From: Closterium sp. Naga37s-1
Taxonomy: Eukaryota > Streptophyta > Zygnematophyceae > Desmidiales > Closteriaceae
NCBI GenBank assembly: GCA_947471745.1
Contig: CANJKZ010000955.1
Location: forward strand, 2,911,501 to 2,975,500
Direction of reading: 5' to 3'
Length of the DNA stretch: 64,000 nucleotides
Each line of letters begins with the position of its first letter. Position 1 is the stretch's first letter. This document shows positions 10,926 through 21,100 of this stretch, piece by piece. The notes beneath the pieces were generated by a model that was not told where the DNA came from, did no database searches, and worked only from the letters and a program-made list of their open reading frames with translations. The position numbers and the translations under genes are program-made.

Positions 10926-11862
10926 GCGTCAGTGGGCGAGCTGGTTGACGGGCCTGGTCGACCTGCACAAGGGCCACTGCAAGGGCGCCAACTTCAGCTG
11001 GTCGATCCGGGAAGTCGACCAATGGGGGGCATCGACTTGGGTGACGCCGACCAGGGGAAGTCGACAGGGTGTGGTCGGCTGACAGATGTACTGTTCGACC
11101 TGGAGTTGGTCGACCAGCTGGGTTGTTGACCTGGAGTTGGTTGACCATGGGAGTTTTCGACTTGGTGAGGGCGACATGTGGTGGTCGTCGACCTGGGCGG
11201 TTGACGGGCCTGGGATGACACACCTGGTCGACATGGTTGCCTGGTTGACCAGGTTACCCGGACGACGAGGTCTGCGAGGTTCGTGACTGTCGCCCAGGTA
11301 GATTGGCAATGTCGACCTGCGGTTTGGTGGCACGTGGTCAACAGGACTCCTCAAGTGCAACCGTCGACATGTGGTCGACTTGGCACCTCCGTAATGTGCG
11401 TGGTGGTGCATGTCATTACCGTCACCTTGCACCTGCAAAGTAGGTGCGCGCACATGAGCACGTGTGGTGACCTGTGGTGGCCTGTTGTTGGTGCGCTGGC
11501 ACGCCAACCTTGCAAGTCGACTGAGGACGCCTGAAGATGCATGAGGTCGACTTGTATGCTAGGTTTCTGATGTAGTCGATCTTGCCAATCTAGTTGCTAC
11601 CCTTTTTCTATTCTAAACCTTAGCTAGTGAAACTCTTGCGGTTTTGCCCTGTGAACGCACAAGTGCTAGAGAACGACTAAGGGAACGAACGCAGAGACTC
11701 CTCCTACTCCGTGCCTAGCCCATAGTCTAGCTCGCGTTGATAGAGTTATCTTCGCATGGTGCGGTAAGCGTGGAACGAACACAACTTACCCCTTCAGTCA
11801 GGTCGACGTAGTTGTCACTTACGTAATTCGTGTTCGTAGGCCGGCAGCCATGCGGTAGTCAC
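10926..11862 (+). repeat. GTCGAC-rich terminal/leader region of C1
   Basis: About 0.9 kb with dense GTCGACC/GGTCGAC motifs and no credible gene. The part from about 11590 to 11850 (AGTGAAACTCTTGC ... GTAGGCCGGCAGC) aligns with the region upstream of gag in C2 (37341-37560, minus). It probably combines LTR and leader; exact LTR ends could not be set. Confidence 0.55.
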
Positions 11863-11863
11863 T

Positions 11864-12914
11864 ATGGTAGGCGTCGTAGTTCACACGGGGGTGGTGGACA
11901 CCCTGGAGGCACGGCTGGAGAACGCGAGGAGACGTCACAAGGCGAACGAGTATGGCGACCTGCCTTGGGCGGTCGTCGAGGCTGGCATCCGTGCCGTGTG
12001 GGCAACAGAGCACCCTTCTCGGCCTGTCTCACCTCAACCGGTGAACACAGAGGGCGGCGTCGACGCGGGCGTCAACGCCGGTGGTGGTCAAGTCGGCAGT
12101 AGTGCGGGAGGCACGTCGAGGCAGCAAGGAGTGATTCACGCCGATGAAGTCGGCGGCGTTCAAGCGCGAGGAATGCGGTCGTCGGCGGCTGCAGGCTCCT
12201 CACAAGGCGATGTCGGAGGTCGACGAAGCAGTTTGTCGCCGATGGCGGCTACCCACGTGACAGCGGGCGGGATTGCACCGAGCTATGGCTACTTCAAGTT
12301 TACGCCGGATAGGATTGCGGTCACCCCCCTGCTTGTTGGTCGACCTGATATCCTCACCTGGAAGGAAGCCATCGAGCCCTAGCTGGAGATGGCCGAGCTG
12401 ATCGGCTTCGCCAGGGGCATTGTGGCGACGCCGGAGGAACACTACCCATACTTGCGTGTGGAGTTTTGCGCCGTGCAGTTGCTGACCTTCACGGTCATCT
12501 CGCAGTGCTGCTCGCCGGGCGGGCAGATCGCCTTGAAGTCGTGCAGGGAGTACCTCGACACCGGCCACCAAGCATGGCACTTTATCGAGTCGACATATCA
12601 GGTCATCGACGCCCTGTACATCGGCCAGCTTGAGGAGCAGGTGTCGCACATACGGATGGGCGAAGAGGAGACGGCGACCGACTACTGCAACCGGGCTCGG
12701 CGAATTCTCGCCACCATGAGGATAGCCGGCGTGCACTACTCGACGGAGTTGTACCTCATGCACGTTATCAAAGGTCTCAGGAGCAGCTACAACCTGCTGA
12801 AACGACTGTCGTTGGCGCCGAGTACTAGGGCGACACTCAACATGGATTCTCTAACCTCGTACATCCTTCAGGATGAGGCGATGCAGGAAGCTGAGCGGCC
12901 CTCGGGGCTTCTTG
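11864..12914 (+). pseudogene. Gag region of C1 (broken)
   Basis: Encodes a UBN2-type copia Gag distinct from CopA and CopB. Blocks include LEARLENARRRHKANEYGDLPWAVVEAG, PDRIAVTPLLVGRPDILTWKEAIEP, LTFTVISQCCSPGGQIALKSCREYL, DTGHQAWHFIES, LYIGQLEEQVSHIRMGEEE and TDYCNRARRILATMRIAG, each shortened here. The same blocks occur in C2 (36165-37340, minus). The C-terminal part is missing because B2 inserted here. About one further break is present. Confidence 0.8.
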
Positions 12915-13045
12915 TGTTAGAACATTATATAGCTTACATTGTGTAGGCTGTAGTGGGGTAGCCCATAAGGGGTACAACTCAATTAGCGTTAGTACTTGTA
13001 CCCAACTCTTTGCTAGTTAATTCATTCCCGTTCGTTACTTTGACG
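12915..13045 (+). repeat. 5' mini-LTR of B2 (131 bp)
   Basis: Starts TGTTAGAACATTATATAGC and ends ACTTTGACG just before the primer site. It carries the conserved core with the GGGTACAA...TTGTACCC inverted repeat seen in all CopB LTRs. Confidence 0.88.
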
Positions 13046-13057
13046 TGGTTTCAAAGC

Positions 13058-14380
13058 AGGTCCCTTCTAGGACCGGTTTTTTTGGGCCCACCACCTGCTG
13101 CCCTGCTAGCCACCCTCGCGACCCGTAGGCCCCCTAGGCCCCGACCCGACGCCTCTAGCCTGGCCCCGACCCGTCGCCTCTAGCGTGGCCCCTTGGCCCC
13201 GTCGCCCCTAGCCACGGCCCCTTGGCCCTGTCGCCCCTAGCCGCGGCCCCTTGGCCCTGTCGCCCCTAGCCGTGACCCCTTGGCCCCGTCGCCCCGTCGC
13301 CCTAGCCACGGCCCCTAGCGACCCGTCACCCCGTTGCCCCGTCGCCCCTAGCCGCGACTCCTAGCCATGGCCCCTTGGCCCCGTCACCCCTAGCCGCGGC
13401 CCCTTGGCCCCGTCGACCCTAGCCGCGGCCCCCTCGCGACCCGTTGCCCTGTCGCCCCTAGCCGCGGGCCCGTTGCCCCGTCGCCCCTAGCCGCGGCCCC
13501 GTCGCCCCGTCGCCCTAGCCTCGGCCCCTAGCGACCCACGACCCGTCGTCCCTAGCCGTGGCCCCGTCGCCCCGTCGCCCTAGCCTCGGCCTCTAGCGAC
13601 CCGCGACCCGTCGCCTCGTCCCCCCTCCCCCCCCCCCAGCCTCGGCCCATCGCGACCCGTCGCCCCTAGCCGCGGCCCAGTCTCCCCGTCGCCCTAGCCT
13701 CGGCCCCTAGCGACCCGTCGCCCTAGCCTTGCCCACCCCATTCGTGTTTGGCCCCTCGGCCCCTAGGCCCCTCGGCCCCGCCCCTCGAACCCTAGGCCCC
13801 AGGCCCCTAGGCCCCTTGGCCCCTCGGCCCCTAGGCCCCCCCCCCCCCTTCGTGTTTGGCCCTTCGGCCCCTAGGCCCCTCGGCCCCGCCCCTCGGCCCC
13901 TAGGCCCCAGGCCCTTCGGCCCCTTGGCCCCTCGGCCCCTAGGCCCCCCCTTCGTGTTTAACCCCTCGGCCCCTAGGCCCCTCGGCCCCGCCCCTCGGCC
14001 CTTCGGCCCCTAGGACCCAGGCCCCTAGGCCCCTTGGCCCCTCGGCCCCTAGACCCCCCCCCCCCCCCCCCTTTGTTCTTGGCCCCTCGGCCACTAGGCC
14101 CCTCGGCCCCGCCCCTCGGCCCCTTGGCCCCTAGGCCCCAGGCCCCTCGGCCCCTTGGCCCCTCAGCCCCTAGGCCCCCCCTTCGTGTTTGGCCCCTCAG
14201 CCCCGCCCTTTGGCCCCTCGGCCCCTAGGCCCCAGGCCCCTCGGCCCCTTGGCTTCTCTGTCCCTCCTGCTACTGCGACAGCTGCTACTACTGCTACTTC
14301 TGCTACTGCTGCTACTGCTACTACTGCTACTACTACTGCTGCTACTGCTGTTGCTACTGCTGCTCTTGTGTGCTGCACAG
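13058..14380 (+). repeat. GC-rich tandem-repeat leader of B2
   Basis: About 1.3 kb of C-rich repeats. The first part is built on CCCTAGCCGCGGCCCCTTGG, the second on CCTCGGCCCCTAGGCCCC with TTCGTGTTTGGCC spacers. It closes with a CTACTGCTG triplet run (about 14265-14370) just before gag. Open frames across it are products of base composition. Confidence 0.85.
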
Positions 14381-14382
14381 CT

Positions 14383-14944
14383 ATGGCTTCACTTAGGGTT
14401 CTCGCGTTCGATCATGAGGGCAGACCGGTTCAATTTGACACGTGGCTCGACGACCTGCAGCTGTACCTACTGAGCGATTCTAAGGACAGTGTTTCGCTGT
14501 TTGACCTTGCGTCAGGCGCCGCTCCTGCCCCTCCCGCCACAGCTGACAGTGCGACTCGCTCCCAGTGGCTTACTCGCGACGCTGCTGCCCGCTTGGCCAT
14601 TCGCAACCACCTACCGTTAGCCGAATGTGCCCACTTTGGACAGCACAGGACAGCACAGGCACTGTACGACACTATAGTCGCTCACTACTCCTCGCCTGCC
14701 ACTGCTGCTCTAGGCCCCCTGCTTCTGCCCTACCTGTTCTCCGAGCTGTCAGCCTTTACCACGGTAGAGGACCTTGTTTCCCACCTGCACACTAGTGACG
14801 CTCGCTACAGCGCTACCGTCCCTGCTGAGTTCCTTGCCAGGAACCAGCCCCCGATGTTCATCACCCTCTACTTCATAGTCACTCGCCTCCCTGACTCTCT
14901 TCGCTCTGTCAGGGACTAGTTTCTCTCACTTGACCCCACCTCCC
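14383..14944 (+). pseudogene. Gag fragment of B2
   Basis: Starts at the ATG at 14383 (MASLRVLAFDHEGRPVQFD). It continues through DDLQLYLLSDSKDSVSLFDL, RSQWLTRDAAARLAIRNHLP, ALYDTIVAHYSSPA and PPMFITLYFIVTRLPDSLRS. This is the N-terminal half of CopB Gag. The glycine-rich tail and all of pol are absent, the sequence giving way to the B3 LTR. This start, after the CTG run, is shared with B3 and B9. Confidence 0.85.
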
Positions 14945-15026
14945 TGTCAGAACATTATAGCTTTTACATTTGTGTAGGCTATAGTGGGGTAGCCCATAAG
15001 GGGTACAACCCAATTAGGGTTAGTAC

Positions 15027-15267
15027 TGTCGCGATATATATTTATATATGTTTATAACTGCCTGTAGCTTTAGCTTTAGTGTAGTTATGTTTCTTTGTTG
15101 TGGTGGTGCACCTCTTTGTTTCTTTGCTATATGTTCTTGCAAACCTATAGTGAAGAAACACATTCTCGATTCTCTCTTGGCACAACTCCCTCGACACCCG
15201 CTTGGCCTAGGCTACTAAGGCTAGGCCCTTAGTTAAACCCGTTCCTAGCTAAGTTCGTCTCGTGACA
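15027..15267 (+). repeat. 5' LTR of N1 (241 bp)
   Basis: Starts TGTCGCGATATATAT and ends GTCTCGTGACA. The AT-rich TATATATTTATATATG at its start is a likely promoter element. It differs from the 3' LTR at a single base. Confidence 0.95.
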
Positions 15268-15279
15268 TGGTATCAGAGC
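15268..15279 (+). other. primer binding site of N1
   Basis: TGGTATCAGAGC directly follows the LTR end, matching the initiator-Met tRNA type used by CopA. This supports reverse transcription as its way of copying even though it encodes no polyprotein. Confidence 0.9.
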
Positions 15280-15965
15280 GGTCCGTCCTAGGACCTATTT
15301 CGTTTATGGGCCCACCACATTTCGCGACTGCTACAGTTACAGTTCCTAACTTAAGTTAATGGGCCCACCTATTCGTGGCACAGCGCTCGCTGCGACGGGC
15401 GCGGCGGCGAGCCGGCCGCGTTTCCCTCGTTGCCAGCCCGTCGTTTTTTCCCTCGTCGCCTGCCCGTCGCCATCCCGTCGCGTTTTCCCCCCGTCGCCAG
15501 CCCGTCGCGTTTCCCCCATCGCCAGCTCATCGCGTTTCCCACGTCGCCAGCGCGTCGCGTTTCCCCCGTCGTCAGCCCGTCGCATTTCCCCACCCTCACC
15601 ACCTCTGCCCGCGCCTACGCCTGCTGCCGAGTTTGCGCGAGAGTGGGGAAGGGGGGGGGACGGCATCGGGAATGAAGGGGACGGCGACGGTGGCGGTCGT
15701 CGCGGCCCTTTCCCCCCCGTCCCGTTTTCTTCCTTCCCTTCGCCTCGCTCCGCCCGTCGCATTCCCCCGGCCCCCTGCTCGTCACCCCCCCCCTCCCCCG
15801 TCGCGACTGTTCGCGTGTGCAGCTGCGGTCGCTGTGGGTGGGAGAGGGAGGAGGGGAAGGGATTGGCGGCGGAACGCTGCAGGTGGGAGAGGGAAAGGGG
15901 GAAGGGAGTGGCAGCGGAATGCTGTGGGGGAGAGAGGACAAGGGGGAAGGGAGTGGTGGCGGAAC

Positions 15966-16375
15966 AGCACCAGCGCCAGCCGCCAGCACCAGGAACCAGC
16001 ACCAGCGCCAGCCGCCAGCACCAGGAACCAGCCCCAGCGCCAGCCGCCAGCACCAGGAACCAGCCCCAGCGCCAGCCGCCAGCACCAGGAACCAGCCCCA
16101 GCGCCAGCCGCCAGCACCAGGAACCAGCCCCAGCGCCAGCCGCCAGCACCAGGAACCAGCCCCAGCGCCAGTCGCCAGCACCAGGAACCAGCCCCAGCGC
16201 CGGCCGCCAGCACCAGGAACCAGCCCCAGTGCCAGCCGCCAGCACCAGGAACCAGCACCAGCGCCAGCCGCCAGCACCAGGAACCAGCCCCAGCGCCAGC
16301 CGCCAGCATCAGGAACCAGCCCCAGTGCCAGCTGCCAGCACCAGGAACCAGCACCAGCGCCAGCCGCCAGCACCA
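15966..16375 (+). repeat. 32-bp minisatellite in N1
   Basis: About 12-13 copies of a 32-bp unit (CAGCCGCCAGCACCAGGAAC then CAGCCCCAGCGC). Because 32 is not a multiple of three and the unit holds no stop in any frame, long open frames appear on both strands (for example ...PAPAASTRNQ... and ...GAGSWCWRLALG...). They are by-products of the repeat, not evidence of a protein. Confidence 0.93.
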
Positions 16376-16384
16376 GCACCAGCA

Positions 16385-16680
16385 ACCCCACCTGTGACCA
16401 GCAGCCCCACCTGTGACCAGCAGCCCCACCTGTGACCAGCAGCCCCACCTATGACCAGCAGCCCCACCTGTGACCAGCAGCCCCACCTGTGACCAGCAGC
16501 CCCACCTGTGACCAGCAGCCCCACCTGTGACCAGCAGCCCTACCTGTGACCAGCAGCCCCACCTGTGACCAGCAGCCCCACCTGTGACCAGCAGCCCCAC
16601 CTGTGACCAGCAGCCCCACCTGTGACCAGCAGCCCCACCTGTGACCAGCAGCCCCACCTGTGCCCAGCAGCCCACCTGTG
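16385..16680 (+). repeat. 19-bp minisatellite in N1
   Basis: About 15 copies of CCCCACCTGTGACCAGCAG follow the 32-bp array almost directly. Copies are nearly identical, with a few single-base variants. Confidence 0.92.
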
Positions 16681-16829
16681 AAAGACTGTACAGGGACCAT
16701 CGTGGGTTGGGAGAGGTATGGAGGAAGACAGGGGTGGAGGGAGTGCGGTTCCAGGGGGCGACTGAAATGGGGGGTGAGGTTGAGGGCGGGTGGTTGGTTG
16801 GGGGTGGGGATGTGGGGGTTAGTAAGAGG

Positions 16830-16965
16830 GGACGCTGCGGCCACCCCCCCACCTCTTCTCCTCATCCCCCACTCAACCCCCCCTTTCGTAAAAGGGGGTT
16901 AGTAAGAGGGGACGCTGCGGCCACCCCCCACCTCCTCTCCTCATCCCCCACTCACCTCCTCCTGT
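16830..16965 (+). repeat. two-copy direct repeat in N1
   Basis: A segment of about 60 bp beginning GTTAGTAAGAGGGGACGCTG and ending in a CTCCTCATCCCCCACTCA run occurs twice, near 16818 and 16896. It is non-coding. Confidence 0.8.
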
Positions 16966-17101
16966 GTTCTTATCTATTCTCCTCTCCTCTCTTCCTCTTG
17001 CCTCCTCCTCCTCACGTACCCCTCTGCCGTCTCCCACCGCACCTGCCCCTTTAGGGGGTGTGACTTGCTCTAGCTATGTGCTGCAGGCAGTTAAGGGGGT
17101 G

Positions 17102-17342
17102 TGTCGCGATATATATTTATATATGTTTATAACTGCCTGTAGCTTTAGCTTTAGTGTAGTTATGTTTCTTTGTTGTGGTGGTGCACCTCTTTGTTTCTTT
17201 GCTATATGTTCTTGCAAACCTATAGTGAAGAAACACATTCTCGATTCTCTCTTGGCACAACTCCCTCGACACCCGCTTGGCCTAGGCTACTAAGCCTAGG
17301 CCCTTAGTTAAACCCGTTCCTAGCTAAGTTCGTCTCGTGACA
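17102..17342 (+). repeat. 3' LTR of N1 (241 bp)
   Basis: It matches the 5' LTR except at one base and is followed by the target duplication AGTAC, after which the B3 LTR resumes with TTGTACCC. Confidence 0.95.
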
Positions 17343-17409
17343 AGTACTTGTACCCAACTCTTTGCTAGTTCATCCATTCTCGTTCGTTACTTTGACATGG
17401 AATCAAAGT

Positions 17410-18100
17410 AGGTTCCTTGGGCCCATCTCCTGCTACGCTCCTAGTACCCCCGTAGGCCCGTCGCCCCTAGGCCCGTCGACCGTAGCCTACGCGCCCGGCC
17501 CGTCGACCCTAGCCTAGGGGCGCCCGGCCCGTCCACCCTAGCCTACGCACCCGGCCCGTCGCCCCTAGTCTACGCGCCCGACCCGTCGCTCCTAGCCTAC
17601 GCTGCCCGATGACCCCTAGGACGCGGCCCGTCGACCCCTAGCCCAGCGCTTGGCCCCGTCCCTAACCCGCGCCCGGCCCCGTCGGCCCCTAGCCCCGCGC
17701 CCGGCCCTGTTCCTAGCCCGCGCCCGGCCTCGTCGGCCCCTAGCCCCGCGCCCGGCCCCGTCCCTAGCCCAGCGACCGGCCCCGTCCCTAGCCCGCGCCC
17801 GGCCCCTTGTCGGCCCCTAGCCCCGCGCCCGGCCACATCCCTAGCCCACACCCGCCCCCCTGTCGGCCCCTAGCCCCACGCCCGGCCCCGTCCCTAGCCC
17901 GCACCCAGCCGCCTGTCGACCCTTAGCCCCGCGCCCGGCCCCGTCTGCCCCTAGCCCCGCGCCCGGCCTCGTCTCTAGCCCGCGCACCCGGCCCAGTCGA
18001 CCCCTACCCCCTCGGCCTCTTAGCCCCACTATCACTGCTGCTACTACTATGGCTGCTACTTCTACTGCTACAGTTGCTACTGCTATCCTGCGTGCTGCAC
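17410..18100 (+). repeat. GC-rich leader array of B3
   Basis: Repeats built on CGGCCCGTCGACCCTAGCC and, later, CCCCGTCCCTAGCCCGCGCC. Like other CopB leaders it ends with a run of CTACTGCTACTACTATGGC-type triplets before the gag ATG. No gene is visible. Confidence 0.82.
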
Positions 18101-18104
18101 AGCT

Positions 18105-21100
18105 ATGGTTTCGCTTCGGGTTCTCGCGTTTGATCATGAGGGCAGACCGGTTCAGTTTGACACGTGGTTAGATGACGTGCAGCTGTACCTACTGAGCGAT
18201 TCTAAGGACAGTGTCTCGCTGTTTGACCAAGCGTCAGGCGCTGCTACTGCCCCTCCCGCCACAGCTGCTAGTTCAACTCGCTCACAGTGGCTTACTCACA
18301 ACGCTGCTGCCTGCTTAGCCATTCGCAACCACCTGCCATTAGCTGAACGCGCTCACATCGGACAGCACAGGACACCGCAGGCGCTGTACGACGCTGTAGT
18401 CGCTCGCTACTCCTCCCCTGCCTCTGCTGCTCTAGGCTGCCTCCTTCTGCCCTACCTGTTCCCCGAGCTGTCCGCCTTTGTCACAGTCGAGGACCTGGTT
18501 TCCCACCTTCGCGCTTGTGACGCTCGCTACTGCGCTGCCGTTCCTGCTAAGTTCCTTGACAGGAACCCGCCCGTGATGTACATCACTCTCTACTTTATAG
18601 TCACCCGCCTCCCTAACTCTCTTTGCTCTGTCAGGGACCACTTCCTCTCTCTTGACCCCACCTCCCTCACTGTTGACCTCCTTGAGCAGCATCTCCTCGC
18701 AGCTGAGACTAGTGCAGTTGCTGTAGGTGCTTCTCGTGGCACTCCGCGCCCGCCCTTCTTTGAAGGGTGTTCCCCCTCCCCCCTTGCCCCCTCCTACGCC
18801 TCTGCTGCTGCTGCAGACGTCTCTGTTCCTGAGGACGTCGGGGCTGCTCCTGCTAGTGCGAAGCGCCGCAGCAGCAAGGGCAAGGGTGGACGGGGTGGTG
18901 GAGGTGGCAGCAGCGGAGGTGGAGGTGGCAGCGGGAGTGGTGGCGGGGGCAGCAGTGGAGGTGGTGGCGCAAGTGGGACTGTTGGCGGGAGTGGGGGCTC
19001 TGGTGGCGGTGGTGGAGGCAGCGGTGGGAGTGGCGGCAATGGAGGTGGTGGGACTGGTGGCGGTGGGACTGGCGCTTGGCGTGTAGGTTCTGGGGGTGGC
19101 CAAGGTCAGCAGCAGCAGCGTCAGAGCGAGACCCCGTCTCCCTAGCAGCTTCGTGAGTGGTTTCTGCGTGGGGCGTCTAGGGGTAGTTGCCCGTATGTCA
19201 TTCGCAAGGGTAACCGTGCTGGTCAGACTTGCGGGGGGCTCCACACTCAGCACCGCTGCTTCTCCCGCCTCGACGACGCTTGGCGTGCAGAGTTTGGTGA
19301 CGACGTCGAGCTCCCTCGCTGGGCAGATCTGCTTAAGTCTAGGATTGCTATCTTTGACCTAGACTTTGATGCTATTCTTTCTACTATGTATGCTTTGTCT
19401 GCTAGTTTTGAGGGTGACTGTTACCGGTGTGTGCCGCCTGACCCAGGTATAGCCGCTGCTGCTCTGGTGCTAGTGAGTCTGGTACTCTCCCTGGTACTGC
19501 GCCTGCTGAGGCCTTGCACACCTTCACGTTGGACTCAGGCGCATCGCGCTGTTTCTTTCGTGACAGCACCACCCTCACTCCTCTTCTTGCACCTTTCCTG
19601 GTGCGACTGGCTGACCTCTCCGGGGGACCGGTCGTGTCCCGTTCCTCCACTGTCCTCCCGTGTCCGGCGGTTCCGTCCGGCTCACTGTCAGGTCTTCACC
19701 TCCCCTCGTTCTCTACGAACTTGGTGAGTACCGCTGCCCTCCAGGATGCGATGGTCACTACCACCACTCCTGGGTGTCAGCGTATGTCGATCTGCACGTG
19801 CACATGGACGGGCCGTCACCTGGCCACGTTGACTTGCCGCCAGGGTTGAGTCCGTACACCCTCGCTACCGAGCCTTCTCAGGTAGCAGCGTCTGCTCAGG
19901 TGTCCGTGTCAGGTCAGGTAGTCGCCTCTTGCTCGTGTCGCCTCCTGTCGCACCAAACTCTTCTGTGGCACCACTGCCTGGGTCACCCCTCTTCTGTGCC
20001 ACTGCACTCTCGTCTTCTAGTCTCTGGTCTCCCCAGGTCTCTGCCTCCCCTGCCGCCCTCGCCTGCCCCGCCCTGCCTCCCTTGCGTCGCGGGGCGGCAG
20101 CGCGCCGCTCCTCACTCCTCGTTTCCCCCGACGACTGCTCCCCTGCAGACTCTTCACATGGACGTGTGGGGCCCAGCCCGCTTCAGTGGACAGAGCTGCG
20201 AGTGCTACTTTTTGCTGGTCGTTGACGAATACATGCGGTACACCACGGTGTTTCCCTTGCGCTGAAAGGGTCAGGTCGTTGATGTCTTAATCCCTTGGAT
20301 CCGCACAGTCCGTCTCTAGCTTCGCCAGCGGTTTGGCCAGGACCTTCCTGTCCTGCGTCTACACTCTGACAGAGGTGGTGAGTTCTCCTCCAGCCTCTTG
20401 CGGGACTTTTGTCGTGGGGAGGGCATACTCCAGTTGTTCACGCTTCCGGACTCCCCTCAGCAAAATAAGATTGCAGAGTGCCGCATCGGCTTAGTCATGG
20501 AGGTTGCTCGTACCTCCACGATCCATGCGGCTCCTCCCCATTTTCTGTGGCCGTTTGCGGTCCGGAATGCTGCACATCAGCTCAACCTCTGGCCCCGTGT
20601 CTCCTTGCCGGAGACCTCGCTCACACTGCGTTGGACGGGGGAGGTTGGCGATGCGTCGGTGTTCCGGGTCTGGGGATCTCGTGCCTTTGTTCGCGATCCG
20701 TCCGCGGACAAGCTCTCCCCCCGTGCTATCCCCTGCGCCTTCCTTGGCTTTGCCCCTGTCGCTCTTGGCTGGCAGTTATACCACCCCACCTCGCGCCGTG
20801 TCCTCCCGTCTCAGGACGTCACGTCCGACGAGTCGGTTCCCTTCTACCGTCTCTTCCCCTACCGCTGTGCCCCTCCCCCGCCCCCGCCGCTCTTCCTTGC
20901 TCCCGGTCCCCCTCTGGTAGACCCCCTCCCGCCCCAGGGTCCTTTTCCCTCAGGTGTCTCTCAGGTAGACCCACCCCCTGGTGCTGTGCCTCGTGAGGTA
21001 GCTGTGGACTCAGGTGCTGCTAGAGGTACTGCGTTTGGGGTTGCTGAGATTGGGGATGCTGGGCCTGGGGGTGTTGAGCCTGGGGGTGCTGAGACTGGGG

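Larger units (their letters stand above)
10846..12914 (+). mobile_element. CopC copy C1, 5' part
   Basis: Plus-strand CopC remnant. A GTCGAC-rich non-coding part (10846-11862) resembles the terminal regions of C2 at 30727-32420 and 37341-37584. Gag follows from about 11864 and is cut at 12914 by the LTR of B2. The first 80 bases (GGCCCCGTCCTCGCTTGGGCGG) are a CopC 3'-internal motif also seen, on the other strand, at 40853-40935 and 41800-41875. The copy is broken by at least one stop and by the B2 insertion. Confidence 0.75.
12915..14944 (+). mobile_element. CopB copy B2, 5' part
   Basis: Mini-LTR (12915-13045), primer site TGGTTTCAAAGC (13046-13057), GC-rich leader array, and the first part of Gag. 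At 14945 another CopB LTR begins (B3). Two readings fit: B3 inserted into the gag of B2, or a tandem CopB arrangement. B2 itself cuts the Gag of C1. The remainder of B2 was not found in the window. Confidence 0.85.
15027..17342 (+). mobile_element. NonA element N1, complete non-autonomous LTR element (2316 bp)
   Basis: Two 241-bp LTRs (15027-15267 and 17102-17342) differ at one base and enclose about 1.83 kb. The target duplication AGTAC stands at 15022-15026 and 17343-17347. A primer site TGGTATCAGAGC (15268-15279) and a purine-rich stretch before the 3' LTR (AAGGGGGTG) are present. There is no gag or pol homology; the inside is mostly tandem repeat. It is structurally whole and probably young, and must have been moved by proteins from another element. 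It lies within the 5' LTR of B3. Confidence 0.93.

Noticed and set aside
13729-14370. Proline/alanine-rich open frames in the B2 leader, and like ones in other leaders
   Set aside because: Composition artefacts of C-rich tandem repeats that differ from copy to copy.
16385-16680. CRISPR-like array
   Set aside because: Units are directly adjacent 19-mers without spacers, and the context is an LTR element.
15346-16852. Long open frames (up to 358 codons) on both strands inside N1
   Set aside because: They follow from stop-free 32- and 19-bp minisatellites and GC-rich repeats; no domain or start context supports a protein.
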